Positions 17,565-25,610 of a stretch of DNA of 55,567 bases are shown here, piece by piece. The first letter of the stretch is position 1, and the number at the start of each line of letters is the position of its first letter. The DNA is taken from contig JAKVLB010000010.1 in NCBI GenBank assembly GCA_022484595.1, positions 1 to 55,567 on the forward strand. Direction: 5' to 3'. Under the pieces are notes generated by a model that saw only the letters and a program-made list of their open reading frames with translations, was not told the origin of the DNA and searched no databases. Origin of the DNA: Mageeibacillus sp. (GTDB lineage Bacteria > Bacillota > Clostridia > Saccharofermentanales > Saccharofermentanaceae). Both the position numbers and the translations under genes were made by a program.

Positions 17565-18803
17565 TTATTCAAGTCCGTTGAATGACGGATAAGCGTTCTC
17601 ACCGTGCTGGCTGATATCAAGTCCGACAAGTTCATCTTTGGTATCAACTCTGATTTTACCTGTAATAAGCCTTGTAAGGAAGTAACAAACAAGCGTTCCC
17701 ACAACAGCAATTCCTATGGTGACAAGAATACCAACTGCCTGTGCTCCGAGCTGAGCCCAGTCTCCGTATATGGCTCCGTCGTAACCGCCGATGCTCATTT
17801 TCGCAAACACACCTGTCATAAGACCGCCCCATATTCCGCCGGTGCCGTGGCAGCTGAAAGCGTCAAGGGCATCGTCGAAGCCGAAGAATTTCTTGCCGAA
17901 CGAAATCATGCAGAAGCAGATCGGGCTTGTTGTCAGACCGATAATTAATGCGGCCCAGACAGGGACGAATCCTGCGCCGGGTGTTATACCTACAAGCCCT
18001 GCAACCATTCCCGTACAAGCACCGATAAGTGTCGGTTTTCCGGTCTTGAGGATATCGCAGAGCATCCAGGAAAGCAAAGCTGCAGCAGCCGACACGGCTG
18101 TTGTCATGAATGCGTGAGCGGCCTGACCGTTTGCTGCAAGTGCCGATCCGGCATTGAATCCGAACCATCCGAACATGAGAAGTGATGCGCCGAGCATTAC
18201 GGTAGGGATGTTGTGGATTCTGTATACTGCATGTCCAAGGTCTTTGCGCTTGCCGAGAAGTATGCAAAGAACAAGAGCCGATACTCCTGAACTGATATGA
18301 ACTACATCTCCGCCTGCAAAGTCAAGTGCTCCGAGACCATCCAGACCAAGCAGGCCGCCTTTTGCCCAGCACATATGCGCAAGCGGATAGTAGACGGCAA
18401 CAGACCATAGAATGATGAAGACAAAAAGTGATTTAAACTTCATTCTGCCCGCTACCGACCCCGTTATCAGTGCGGGGGTAATAACCGCGAACATCATCTG
18501 GAAGCAGCAGAAAACCATATTCGGTATGGTCTGTGAGTCTGTATAAGCATCTTCAAGAGATACTCCGTCGAGTCCGAGCCATCTGAAATCACCGATGATT
18601 CCGTTTGAAGCAGGCGCAAATGAAAGGCTGTATCCAAACAGAACCCACATACATATACCGGTCCCTATAATAAAAATCGATGTCATCATTGTATTGACTG
18701 TATTTTTCTTTCTTACCAGTCCGCCGTAGAAACAGGCGAGACCGGGAGTCATAAGGAAAACCAGAGCAGCACAAATCAGAATAAAACCACTGTCAGCATT
18801 CAT
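17565..18803 (-). CDS. amtB: Ammonium transporter AmtB
   Basis: 412 residues, about 11 membrane helices; conducts ammonium/ammonia into the cell. Family signatures include the N-terminal FLMTPGLACFYGGLVRKKN, CFQMMFAVITPALITG, DFAGGDVVHISSGVSAL, the pore-region FNAGSALAANG, and FSCHGTGGIWGG with the second pore His. The C-terminal ISQHGENAYP is the tail that contacts GlnK. GGAGG lies 8 nt before the ATG at 18803 and only 2 nt before an in-frame ATG six bases upstream, so the downstream ATG is chosen. An intrinsic-terminator hairpin lies in the leader, about 90 nt before the gene. Confidence 0.95.
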   Translation of the reverse strand: MNADSGFILICAALVFLMTPGLACFYGGLVRKKNTVNTMMTSIFIIGTGICMWVLFGYSLSFAPASNGIIGDFRWLGLDGVSLEDAYTDSQTIPNMVFCCFQMMFAVITPALITGSVAGRMKFKSLFVFIILWSVAVYYPLAHMCWAKGGLLGLDGLGALDFAGGDVVHISSGVSALVLCILLGKRKDLGHAVYRIHNIPTVMLGASLLMFGWFGFNAGSALAANGQAAHAFMTTAVSAAAALLSWMLCDILKTGKPTLIGACTGMVAGLVGITPGAGFVPVWAALIIGLTTSPICFCMISFGKKFFGFDDALDAFSCHGTGGIWGGLMTGVFAKMSIGGYDGAIYGDWAQLGAQAVGILVTIGIAVVGTLVCYFLTRLITGKIRVDTKDELVGLDISQHGENAYPSFNGLE

Positions 18804-18880
18804 AATCATTTCCTCCGTTAATTTTTCCGTTTGAATTTTACTTGTTCACGCGGTAAATGCTGTAACCATGTTTCCGGCGA

Positions 18881-18934
18881 AAAGCAAAAAAAGAGTTCAT
18901 CGCCAGTTTGCTGCTGCAAACTGAAGATGAACTC
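18881..18934 (-). terminator. Terminator-like hairpin in the amtB leader (candidate attenuator)
   Basis: On the minus strand GAGTTCATC pairs with GATGAACTC, and inside it AGTTTGC pairs with GCAAACT around an AGCA loop, followed by seven T. It lies between a likely promoter and amtB in the same direction, and no gene ends before it. It therefore looks like conditional termination of the amtB-glnK message rather than the end of another unit. Confidence 0.7.
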
Positions 18935-18954
18935 CTTTGTTCAAAATCGTATAA

Positions 18955-18983
18955 ATTCTGCAACTACTTTGTTTGAATGTCAA
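18955..18983 (-). promoter_or_regulatory. Candidate promoter of amtB-glnK
   Basis: Minus-strand TTGACA, 17-nt spacer, CAGAAT. Predicted start is about 14 nt before the leader hairpin. A second hairpin with a T-run (18986-19024) lies upstream, so a more distal promoter is also possible. Confidence 0.5.
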
Positions 18984-19182
18984 GCAAAAAAATAAGATGA
19001 ACTTAATTCGTAAATTCTTCTTACTTCATGAAAGAGGTTATTGCCAACCACTGTCTGTTTGTTGCCTGATCAACGCTTTTAGTGTACATAAACGGCAAAA
19101 TGTAATCTGTCGGATTTGATTAATAGAATGAAAACGAATTTTAAACATGGCTACTGCTAAATGTTCAATAATAACTATAAAT

Positions 19183-19214
19183 TAGTATTGCACAATAAAT
19201 AGTACTGTGCTATA
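19183..19214 (+). repeat. 15-bp imperfect direct repeat over the padR promoter
   Basis: TAGTATTGCACAATA and TAGTACTGTGCTATA, 2 nt apart, match at 11 of 15 positions and cover the -35 and -10 boxes of the padR operon. The placement suits an autoregulatory operator. Confidence 0.5.
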
Positions 19215-19216
19215 AT
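19188..19216 (+). promoter_or_regulatory. Promoter of the padR operon
   Basis: TTGCAC, 17-nt spacer, TATAAT; predicted start about 50 nt before padR. Confidence 0.78.
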
Positions 19217-19274
19217 TAATTGTGTCAGGAAGATACTTAACATTCTGATAGATCGAGGAAACGGAGGAAGCTGA

Positions 19275-19613
19275 ATGAACAATCAATTCAAGAAAGGTGT
19301 TCTGGATTTGTGCGTTCTTGCTTTTCTCGAGACGGGCGACAGTTACGGCTACGATCTTGCAGATTCGCTTACAAGCAAAATACAGGTGGCGGACGGTACG
19401 GTCTATCCTATTTTGAGAAAGCTTGCTGCAGATGGTTTCGTCAGTACATATCTTAAGGAGTCGCAGAATGGACCGCCGCGTAAGTATTATCATCTTACAC
19501 AGATGGGAACGGACAGACTTAAGAATGACAGGGCTGAATGGAAAGAATTTACAAAGGCCGTCGATGAGATTATAGAAGCAACAAACAGAGGTGATTCAAA
19601 TGACAAAATATGA
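19275..19613 (+). CDS. PadR-family transcriptional regulator
   Basis: 112 residues. N-terminal winged helix typical of small PadR (PadR-s2) proteins: FKKGVLDLCVLAFLE, SYGYDL, DGTVYPILRKLAADGFV and the wing PPRKYYHLT, with a short C-terminal dimerisation helix. Such regulators usually repress their own operon and respond to toxic compounds or envelope stress; the ligand here is unknown. The gene opens an operon with a DUF1700 protein whose start overlaps its 3' end by 14 nt. Close PadR/DUF1700 pairing is common in Clostridia. Confidence 0.92.
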   Translation: MNNQFKKGVLDLCVLAFLETGDSYGYDLADSLTSKIQVADGTVYPILRKLAADGFVSTYLKESQNGPPRKYYHLTQMGTDRLKNDRAEWKEFTKAVDEIIEATNRGDSNDKI

Positions 19614-20172
19614 ATATCTTGGAGAACTTGAGAAGCGTCTCGAAGCACTTCCGCACAAGGATGTCTGCGACATTATGGATGAGATAAGAAACCACTTTGA
19701 AGAGGGCATCGCATCCGGTAAGTCTGAAGAAGAGATATGCGAGAGTCTTGGTGATGTCGGCGAGCTTGCCGATTCATACAAAGACGGGGCAACGCTGCCG
19801 CAGATCATATCAAGGCGGGAAAAGGCAAACAGACCCAAGAATAGCGGGCCTGATACTCAGGGAATATTTTTCGTAATTCTGTTCAATCTTTTTGTCGGTC
19901 TTCCGGCGTGGCTCAGCGTCCTGGGGATTCTCTTAGGTCTGGCATTTGTTCTGCTGATTCTGGTGTCATTAATTGTTTTCTTTATTTCATCAGTCTTCAT
20001 GGGAAGCGCCGTTGGATTTGTAGCTTCGATTGTTCTGCTCTGCATAACACTCATGCTGCTTTCAGTTTTGATATTCTCTTTGGTTGTTCTCGGATTCAAG
20101 TATTTTGCCAAAGGAACAGCTGCATATATAAAGTGGAACAGAAAAGTCTGGTTCGAAGGTCTGGAGGGATAA
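19600..20172 (+). CDS. DUF1700 (HAAS-domain) membrane protein
   Basis: 190 residues. The N-terminal about 60 residues (EYLGELEKRLEALP, EIRNHFEEGIASGKSEEEI, LGDVGELADSY) form the helical DUF1700/HAAS domain; two or three long hydrophobic segments follow (about 85-165). The biochemical role is unknown; these proteins are habitually encoded behind PadR regulators. The ATG at 19600 has GAGGTG 6 nt upstream and overlaps padR, so translation is coupled. Confidence 0.85.
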   Translation: MTKYEYLGELEKRLEALPHKDVCDIMDEIRNHFEEGIASGKSEEEICESLGDVGELADSYKDGATLPQIISRREKANRPKNSGPDTQGIFFVILFNLFVGLPAWLSVLGILLGLAFVLLILVSLIVFFISSVFMGSAVGFVASIVLLCITLMLLSVLIFSLVVLGFKYFAKGTAAYIKWNRKVWFEGLEG

Positions 20173-20175
20173 TTT

Positions 20176-20361
20176 ATGAGTAAGAAAGATATCGGGTTGC
20201 TTATTACAGGAATCAGTTCGTTTGTTTTGGCTATTATTTTCGCGGTAATAACGTTAATTGTTTTCTCGGTTCAGGTTACAGGTGCTGTCGCCAAGACCAA
20301 CTGGAATCATCTCTGGAATCAGGCCAGGGATAATATTGAAGATATTGTCGATGGAAAATAA
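20176..20361 (+). CDS. Small membrane protein of the padR operon
   Basis: 61 residues with one long hydrophobic segment (about 6-38) and a short polar tail. It has its own site (GGAGGGATAATTT before the ATG) and starts 3 nt after the DUF1700 stop. Not recognised; the context suggests an accessory of the DUF1700 protein. Confidence 0.72.
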   Translation: MSKKDIGLLITGISSFVLAIIFAVITLIVFSVQVTGAVAKTNWNHLWNQARDNIEDIVDGK

Positions 20362-20406
20362 GTCTGTTTTATTTCGGTAAGATATAGGGGATTGGGTTTA
20401 GAAAGG

Positions 20407-20433
20407 TAGGCGCTGCTAATTTGGCAGCGCCTA
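20407..20433. terminator. Hairpin between convergent padR operon and plsC
   Basis: Ten-bp stem TAGGCGCTGC/GCAGCGCCTA between convergent genes. T-runs are weak on both sides, so it is a probable bidirectional terminator rather than a textbook one. Confidence 0.55.
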
Positions 20434-20458
20434 TACATTTTAAAGAATAAATATCAGC

Positions 20459-21193
20459 TTATTCGGTGTATGAGGTCTCAGGATCCCAATGCATGTCTTC
20501 CTGTGTGTGCATCCAGTCTGACAGAGCCTCGGTCATCTTGTGGGCATCGTTATCATAATCAGCCCCACAGAGAGGCTTGCCGATGTATATTCTGATTTTG
20601 CGACGTTTTAATCCTTTGAGCGGGTGGGGATGCTTTGAAGTACGGGGCCAGATCTGATATGCGCCCGAAATATATACCGGAACCAGCGGGACACCGGCTT
20701 TGATTGCCAGATAAGCAGCACCGTCTTTAAACTCGGCGAGCTTTCCTGTATGTGTTCTGGTTCCTTCGGGGAAAACAAAACATATATTGCCCTGTTCAAC
20801 TTCTTTCTTCGCTTTGATAAGACCTCTTACAGGATTACCGTAACGGTCTACTGCAATTCCGCGTCCTACTCTCATTATCAGTCTTCCGAGGGAACCGTGG
20901 TTTGTCTCAAGGTCAGACGCTGCAAGGCAGCACATCCATTTGAAATGTCCCTTTGGGAGATAGTCGATTATTAACACTCCATCGGGGTAGCTCTGATGAT
21001 TTGATGCCACAACATAAGGATTGTTTGCCGGAAAATTCTCTTTGCCGATGCACTTCATGTCGCAGAAGGTATGAGTCAGAAGAAGAAAAACATTCTTCGC
21101 GACTACATCCATAAAGCCTCTTTTTGTAGGATATTTCTCGTCTAATTGTTTGTGCTGCGTTGCCTTGCTGTTCTTATTGTCCGTATCCGGCAT
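20459..21193 (-). CDS. plsC: 1-acyl-sn-glycerol-3-phosphate acyltransferase (PlsC family)
   Basis: 244 residues. Adds the second acyl chain to lysophosphatidic acid in phospholipid synthesis at the inner face of the membrane. The catalytic H-x4-D is NHQSYPD (His66, Asp71) and the glycerol-phosphate motif is FPEGTR (141-146); the VPVYISGAY block is also present. One hydrophobic stretch (30-42) may sit on the membrane. The first 25 residues are polar. GAGGTG precedes the ATG. Divergent from an acyl-CoA synthetase gene, a sensible pairing for lipid metabolism. Confidence 0.9.
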   Translation of the reverse strand: MPDTDNKNSKATQHKQLDEKYPTKRGFMDVVAKNVFLLLTHTFCDMKCIGKENFPANNPYVVASNHQSYPDGVLIIDYLPKGHFKWMCCLAASDLETNHGSLGRLIMRVGRGIAVDRYGNPVRGLIKAKKEVEQGNICFVFPEGTRTHTGKLAEFKDGAAYLAIKAGVPLVPVYISGAYQIWPRTSKHPHPLKGLKRRKIRIYIGKPLCGADYDNDAHKMTEALSDWMHTQEDMHWDPETSYTE

Positions 21194-21235
21194 AATTCAC
21201 CTCGAAAATCATTACTGTATTTATATTATGTTTAA

Positions 21236-21265
21236 TTGTAAAATTTGCAAGAAGTATGTTATATT
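21236..21265 (+). promoter_or_regulatory. Candidate promoter of the acyl-CoA synthetase gene
   Basis: TTGTAA, 18-nt spacer, TATATT in the AT-rich gap between divergent plsC and the synthetase. Confidence 0.5.
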
Positions 21266-21303
21266 TTATCACGTTACTAAAAGCCTAATTTAGGAGGCAA
21301 GCT

Positions 21304-23166
21304 ATGAACCCCGTTACGGGCATTCCTGTATTCAGTTCGGAACGATATAACGATTTGCATGAGCTTATGATGAAGACCTGTGTCAAGTATTCAGAGTGTA
21401 ATGCTTTTATTTTCAGGCGTTCGCCAAAACTCAGTGAGGAACACAGAACTTATTTTGAATTCGGTGAAGATATTAAGGCACTCGGTACTTTCATTCTTGG
21501 AAGCAGCTATGCCGGTGACAGAATTGCTGTTGTCGGGGAGAATTCTTATGAGTGGTTTGTGACCTATAACGCTATATTATCAAGCGGCGCTGTCGGAGTT
21601 CCTCTGGACAGAGCGCTTCCGGAAGATGAACTTGTTCAGCTGCTGCAAAGGTCTCGGTGCAGGGTTGTCTGCTATCATCACAAACATCATAAAATGATGC
21701 TCTCAATTGCTGAAAGAATCAGAACCGGCGAGCTTGATCTTAAAGTCGAGAAGTTTGTTATCTTTTATAAGCAGGGATTAACCGGTAAGTCCGCAGATGA
21801 TACCTGGCCGGAGAATGATGAACGTTTTGCTGATATGTATGACCTTATAAGTCATGGCCGGGAAATGCTGTCATCAGGTGATAACAGTTTCGATTCGGTC
21901 ACCATTGACGCACAGGCTCCGCAGATCATTCTGTTCACTTCAGGAACAACGTCGATGAGCAAAGGTGTATTGCTGTCACATAAGAACATATGCTCAAATG
22001 TTTATTCTATAGGTCAGACTCTCGATGTTCACAAGGGCGATCGGGCATATTCGATATTGCCGCTGCATCATACCTTTGAGAACACCTGCGACTTTTTTAT
22101 CCTGACCTGCGGAGCATGCATCTGTCTGAGTGACGGACTGAGATATATCATAAAGAATCTGGAGGAGTGGAAACCGAGCGTATGCATATCGGTGCCGCTT
22201 CTTTTCGAGAACATATATTCCAAGATAGAAGAGGGAATAAAGGCATCGGGAAAAGAAAAGGTAATTTCTGTGGCAAGACCTGTGACGCGGTTTCTGAAGA
22301 AATGCGGGTTGGATGTCAGACGTGTTGTTTTTAAAGATATTCTTGATAAATTAGGCGGCAATTTCCGGATGGTTGTAATCGGAGGCGCCGGAATTGACAA
22401 GAAATATATTGATGCTTTCAGCGACTTCGGACTTCAGTTCTTTATGGGATACGGCCTTACCGAGACATCGCCTGTCATTGCTGTAAATACCGAAGTCTGT
22501 GATGTTCACGGTTCTGTCGGAAGGCCTATGGCGGGAATTACAGTCGCCATCGATTCCGAAGGAACCGGTCCGAAGAGTGTAGGAGAGATTCTTACCCGGT
22601 CAGATTGTGTAATGCTGGGCTACTATGAGAATGAAGCTGCAACAGCAGATGTGATTGATGAAGAAGGTTGGTTTCATACCGGTGATATGGGTTACATCGA
22701 TAAAAGCGGTTCTATTCATATAACAGGACGTGTCAAGTCGATGATTGTACTTACGAACGGAAAGAAAGCGTTTCCTGAAGAGATTGAAGCCGTACTGACC
22801 GAGATCCGCGGTGTCACTGAAGCTTTTGTCTGGGGCAACCGCAATGACAGACAGGCAATCGATGTCTGCGCGATGGTACTGATCAACCGCAAGGCAATTG
22901 CTTCCGAACTTGGAATGAACACAGAGCCTGATGACGCTATGGTTGAGACCTATCTCAATGACAGAATACATGATGCAAACCATACTTTGCCGCAATATAA
23001 GATAGTCAGAAACTACGTCTTCTCTGAAGAGGATATGATAAAGACAACAACGCTCAAGATCAAGCGTTCCAAGGAACAGGAACACATCGAATCAAAGCTG
23101 GCGGAGTGCAATCTTTCAATGCGCGATATGAACGGCAAGAATTTCGACAAGATGATTAAAGTCTGA
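21304..23166 (+). CDS. Long-chain acyl-CoA synthetase / AMP-dependent ligase
   Basis: 620 residues, ANL superfamily. Activates a fatty acid with ATP through an acyl-AMP and transfers it to CoA (or another thiol). Motifs: the P-loop IILFTSGTTSMSKGV (about 210-224), ILPLHHTFE, GYGLTETSP (A5, about 385), GWFHTGDMG (A7/A8, about 457) and ITGRVKSMIVLTNGKK. The protein has no clear membrane anchor. Substrate length cannot be fixed from sequence. AGGAGG precedes the ATG, and a YgjP-like gene starts one base after the stop region, so the two are cotranscribed. Confidence 0.92.
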   Translation: MNPVTGIPVFSSERYNDLHELMMKTCVKYSECNAFIFRRSPKLSEEHRTYFEFGEDIKALGTFILGSSYAGDRIAVVGENSYEWFVTYNAILSSGAVGVPLDRALPEDELVQLLQRSRCRVVCYHHKHHKMMLSIAERIRTGELDLKVEKFVIFYKQGLTGKSADDTWPENDERFADMYDLISHGREMLSSGDNSFDSVTIDAQAPQIILFTSGTTSMSKGVLLSHKNICSNVYSIGQTLDVHKGDRAYSILPLHHTFENTCDFFILTCGACICLSDGLRYIIKNLEEWKPSVCISVPLLFENIYSKIEEGIKASGKEKVISVARPVTRFLKKCGLDVRRVVFKDILDKLGGNFRMVVIGGAGIDKKYIDAFSDFGLQFFMGYGLTETSPVIAVNTEVCDVHGSVGRPMAGITVAIDSEGTGPKSVGEILTRSDCVMLGYYENEAATADVIDEEGWFHTGDMGYIDKSGSIHITGRVKSMIVLTNGKKAFPEEIEAVLTEIRGVTEAFVWGNRNDRQAIDVCAMVLINRKAIASELGMNTEPDDAMVETYLNDRIHDANHTLPQYKIVRNYVFSEEDMIKTTTLKIKRSKEQEHIESKLAECNLSMRDMNGKNFDKMIKV

Positions 23167-23167
23167 G

Positions 23168-23881
23168 ATGAGCGTTGTAAAGATTGTAAATCTGTCCGGT
23201 ATTCCGGTGATAACGGAGTTTGAGTGCAAGCGCGTAAAGAACATCAATGTCCGTGTCCGTAATGACGGTTCTCTGTATTGTTCATATCCAAAACATGTGT
23301 CACAGTCACGTGCGCAGTCTTTTGTCGAAACATCGGCCGGGCAGCTGCTGCGTGCCATAGATGCCGTAAACAGACGCCGCGTGGAGTCTCTCGGCGCAGC
23401 CGGATTGCAGGATTCAATGCAGGTTAAGGTATTCGGCAGGTATATGCCGATAATTATAGAAGAGAACAGCTGTACAGGCTGTTCTTCAGGCAGCGGCAGC
23501 GTTGTTGTCAGAGTAAGCGACAGGAACGATTTTGCGGCGGTTTGCGCGCTGTATGATACCTGGCGGAGAAACGAGCTTGAACGGTATGTCAGACAATGCT
23601 GCGACTCGATATATCCTTATTTTGAAGCATTGGGTGTCGATTATCCATCGAAAATAAGATTCGGCGAGTATAAGTCTTTCTGGGGCGAATGTCTGCCCGG
23701 GAAGTCGACATTGAAATTCAGTTACCGTCTTTTCGAAGTGCCGACTGAGTGCATCGAGTATGTGGTGGCCCATGAATTTGCTCATTTTCTTCAGCCCAAC
23801 CACTCAGAACATTTCTGGGCTCTGGTAGAAAATGTAATACCTGACTGCAAACAGCGCCGCAGAAGGCTTAATGCCGTGTGA
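23168..23881 (+). CDS. YgjP-like zinc metalloprotein (M48/SprT-like)
   Basis: 237 residues. The C-terminal zinc motif HEFAH (202-206) with a third His in NHSEHFW (His212) and the preceding KIRFGEYKSFWGEC / LKFSYRLFEVP block match the YgjP/DUF45 metallopeptidase-like family. Members are annotated as peptidases, though a pyrophosphatase activity on UTP has been reported for the E. coli protein. The middle of the chain has a CTGC pair (about residues 100-103) that is not a family hallmark. Directly downstream of the acyl-CoA synthetase; no functional link is evident. Confidence 0.85.
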   Translation: MSVVKIVNLSGIPVITEFECKRVKNINVRVRNDGSLYCSYPKHVSQSRAQSFVETSAGQLLRAIDAVNRRRVESLGAAGLQDSMQVKVFGRYMPIIIEENSCTGCSSGSGSVVVRVSDRNDFAAVCALYDTWRRNELERYVRQCCDSIYPYFEALGVDYPSKIRFGEYKSFWGECLPGKSTLKFSYRLFEVPTECIEYVVAHEFAHFLQPNHSEHFWALVENVIPDCKQRRRRLNAV

Positions 23882-23916
23882 TTCTTTATATTGAGAAATA
23901 TTGTCCTCTATTACGG

Positions 23917-23945
23917 TTGACTTAATAAAGCCCGAAAAGTATTAT
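23917..23945 (+). promoter_or_regulatory. Promoter of fba
   Basis: TTGACT, 17-nt spacer, TATTAT; predicted start about 60 nt before the aldolase gene. Confidence 0.75.
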
Positions 23946-24011
23946 TTAGTAGTACGATTAGCGGGGAAATATACCTGCATCAGACAAATATTTAAAAGGA
24001 GCGTAATGCTT

Positions 24012-24950
24012 ATGTCTTTAGTTACATCTACCGAATTGTTTAAGAAGGCTTATGACGGCGGATATGCCATCGGTGCTTTCAACGTAAACAACATGGAAAT
24101 TGTTCAGGGAATCACAGAGGCTGCTGCTGAGCTTAAGTCACCTGTTATTCTTCAGGCTTCTGCCGGCGCAAGAAAGTATGCTAACAACAACTACCTCGTT
24201 CATCTTGTTGAGGCTGCTGTTGAGCTTCATCCGGAGATCCCGATTGTTCTTCACCTTGATCACGGTGCAGATTTTGCTACATGCAAGTCTTGCGTAGATT
24301 CAGGTTTTACTTCAGTAATGATTGACTATTCCGGTCACAGTTTTGAAGAGAACATTGCTGAGTCCAGAAAAGTTGCTGAGTATGCACATGAGCATGGCGT
24401 CGTTGTTGAGGCTGAGCTTGGTACTCTGGCAGGCATTGAGGATGCAGTTTCTGTTGATAACGATAAGGCTATGTTCACAGATCCTGATCAGGTTGAGGAA
24501 TTTGTTAAGAGCACAGGCGTTGATTCACTTGCTATTGCAATCGGAACTTCACACGGCGCTTACAAGTTTAAGCCGGGTACAGATCCTAAGCTCAGACTTG
24601 ATATCCTTGCTGAAGTTGCAAGAAGACTCCCTGGTTTCCCTATTGTTCTTCACGGTTCATCTTCTGTTCCTCAGGAATATGTCAAGATCATCAACGCCAA
24701 CGGCGGCGCACTCAAGGACGCTATCGGCATCCCTGAAGACCAGCTCCGTAAGGCAGCAAAGGGCGCAGTCTGCAAGATCAATATCGATTCAGATTTGAGA
24801 CTCGGACTTACAGCAGGTATCCGTCAGCACTTCACAGAGCATCCTGATCATTTCGATCCTCGTCAGTATCTTTCTGACGGACGTGCGAATGTCAAGGCTA
24901 TCGTTGCACACAAGATCGTTGAGGTTCTGGGTTCTAACGATAAGGCTTAA
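24012..24950 (+). CDS. fba: Class II fructose-1,6-bisphosphate aldolase
   Basis: 312 residues. Zinc-dependent cleavage of fructose-1,6-bisphosphate to dihydroxyacetone phosphate and glyceraldehyde-3-phosphate in glycolysis. Visible: AIGAFNVNNMEI, the catalytic Asp and zinc His in HLDHGAD, VEAELGTLAG, GTSHGAYK with a zinc His, and VLHGSSSVP. The ATG at 24012 is chosen by AAGGAG 10 nt upstream and by the typical SLVTSTELFKKAY start. Codon use is clearly biased toward a few codons (CTT, GTT, GCT), as in highly expressed genes. A single-gene unit with its own promoter and terminator. Confidence 0.97.
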   Translation: MSLVTSTELFKKAYDGGYAIGAFNVNNMEIVQGITEAAAELKSPVILQASAGARKYANNNYLVHLVEAAVELHPEIPIVLHLDHGADFATCKSCVDSGFTSVMIDYSGHSFEENIAESRKVAEYAHEHGVVVEAELGTLAGIEDAVSVDNDKAMFTDPDQVEEFVKSTGVDSLAIAIGTSHGAYKFKPGTDPKLRLDILAEVARRLPGFPIVLHGSSSVPQEYVKIINANGGALKDAIGIPEDQLRKAAKGAVCKINIDSDLRLGLTAGIRQHFTEHPDHFDPRQYLSDGRANVKAIVAHKIVEVLGSNDKA

Positions 24951-24975
24951 TTCTATCTTTTAATCAGCTTTATTA

Positions 24976-25007
24976 AGACCCGAGGATTTTTGTCTTCGGG
25001 TCTTTTT
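24976..25007 (+). terminator. Terminator of fba
   Basis: Eleven-bp stem starting AGACCCGA/TCGGGTCT followed by five T, 25 nt after the stop. Confidence 0.9.
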
Positions 25008-25094
25008 ATGTTTGTTTTTCACTGACGGTAGAAAGCGATGCCTGTTGCTGAAACATCCTGTTTCCTGAATGAATTATGCAGTAATTTGCTGTTG

Positions 25095-25112
25095 TGCTAT
25101 AATTTTGCCATG
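25095..25112 (+). promoter_or_regulatory. Candidate leaderless promoter, extended -10
   Basis: TGC-TATAAT with exactly 6 nt to the ATG, so the predicted +1 is the A of the start codon. There is no convincing -35 and no Shine-Dalgarno. Confidence 0.55.
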
Positions 25113-25610
25113 AAAAGCAAAACGCCACAAAATGTTCCGCTGTATGAGAAGCCCGGTAATCTGGATCCCGGACGTAAAGTGCCGAATCTTAAGGATCCGG
25201 ATTTTACGATAGTTACTCACTACAGAAACAATGAATCAGACCTGAGCGGCGGGGACAGCTCTGCAGAATTCAACGAGATGTCAGCTAACGCGCTTGAACC
25301 TTTTGAGGATGAGGATCTTCTGAGCGGTAAGGTAAGCGTCCGCAGGACGGGGCGGCCGACCGGCGCCAAGGCTTATGTCACAAAGACCTTTGAGTCTGAG
25401 CTGGAGTCGGATTATGAGACAGACGGTCACAAATACAAGAGAAACAGCGATCCGATGGCCGGCGGCGCGGTTCCGTCACACGCGGCTACTGCTTTTCGGG
25501 CCGGAAGACCGTCATTTTACAGTGATCCCGTCAGACTCGGACTGTACTCGGCGGGTTTGATACTGCTTATCTGCGCTGAAGCGGCGGCACTGTTTTTCCT
25601 TTATCGCTGA
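25110..25610 (+). CDS. Tail-anchored membrane protein of unknown function
   Basis: 166 residues, not recognised. Residues 1-140 are polar, charged and apparently unstructured (many Asp, Glu, Ser, Lys), ending in one hydrophobic helix (about 144-163) and FLYR. This is the layout of a C-terminally anchored protein facing the cytoplasm. The ATG at 25110 is chosen because a perfect TATAAT lies 6 nt before it and the upstream in-frame residues would overlap the promoter. Its 3' end overlaps that of the YfhO-like gene by 10 bp. Confidence 0.6.
   Translation: MKSKTPQNVPLYEKPGNLDPGRKVPNLKDPDFTIVTHYRNNESDLSGGDSSAEFNEMSANALEPFEDEDLLSGKVSVRRTGRPTGAKAYVTKTFESELESDYETDGHKYKRNSDPMAGGAVPSHAATAFRAGRPSFYSDPVRLGLYSAGLILLICAEAAALFFLYR

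Noticed and set aside
18810-19260. T-box or glutamine riboswitch upstream of amtB
   Set aside because: No T-box sequence (AGGGTGG-type) and no conserved glutamine-aptamer core; the leader is too short.
23901-24011. N-terminal extension of fructose-bisphosphate aldolase
   Set aside because: It covers the fba promoter and ribosome site; the conserved start is at 24012.
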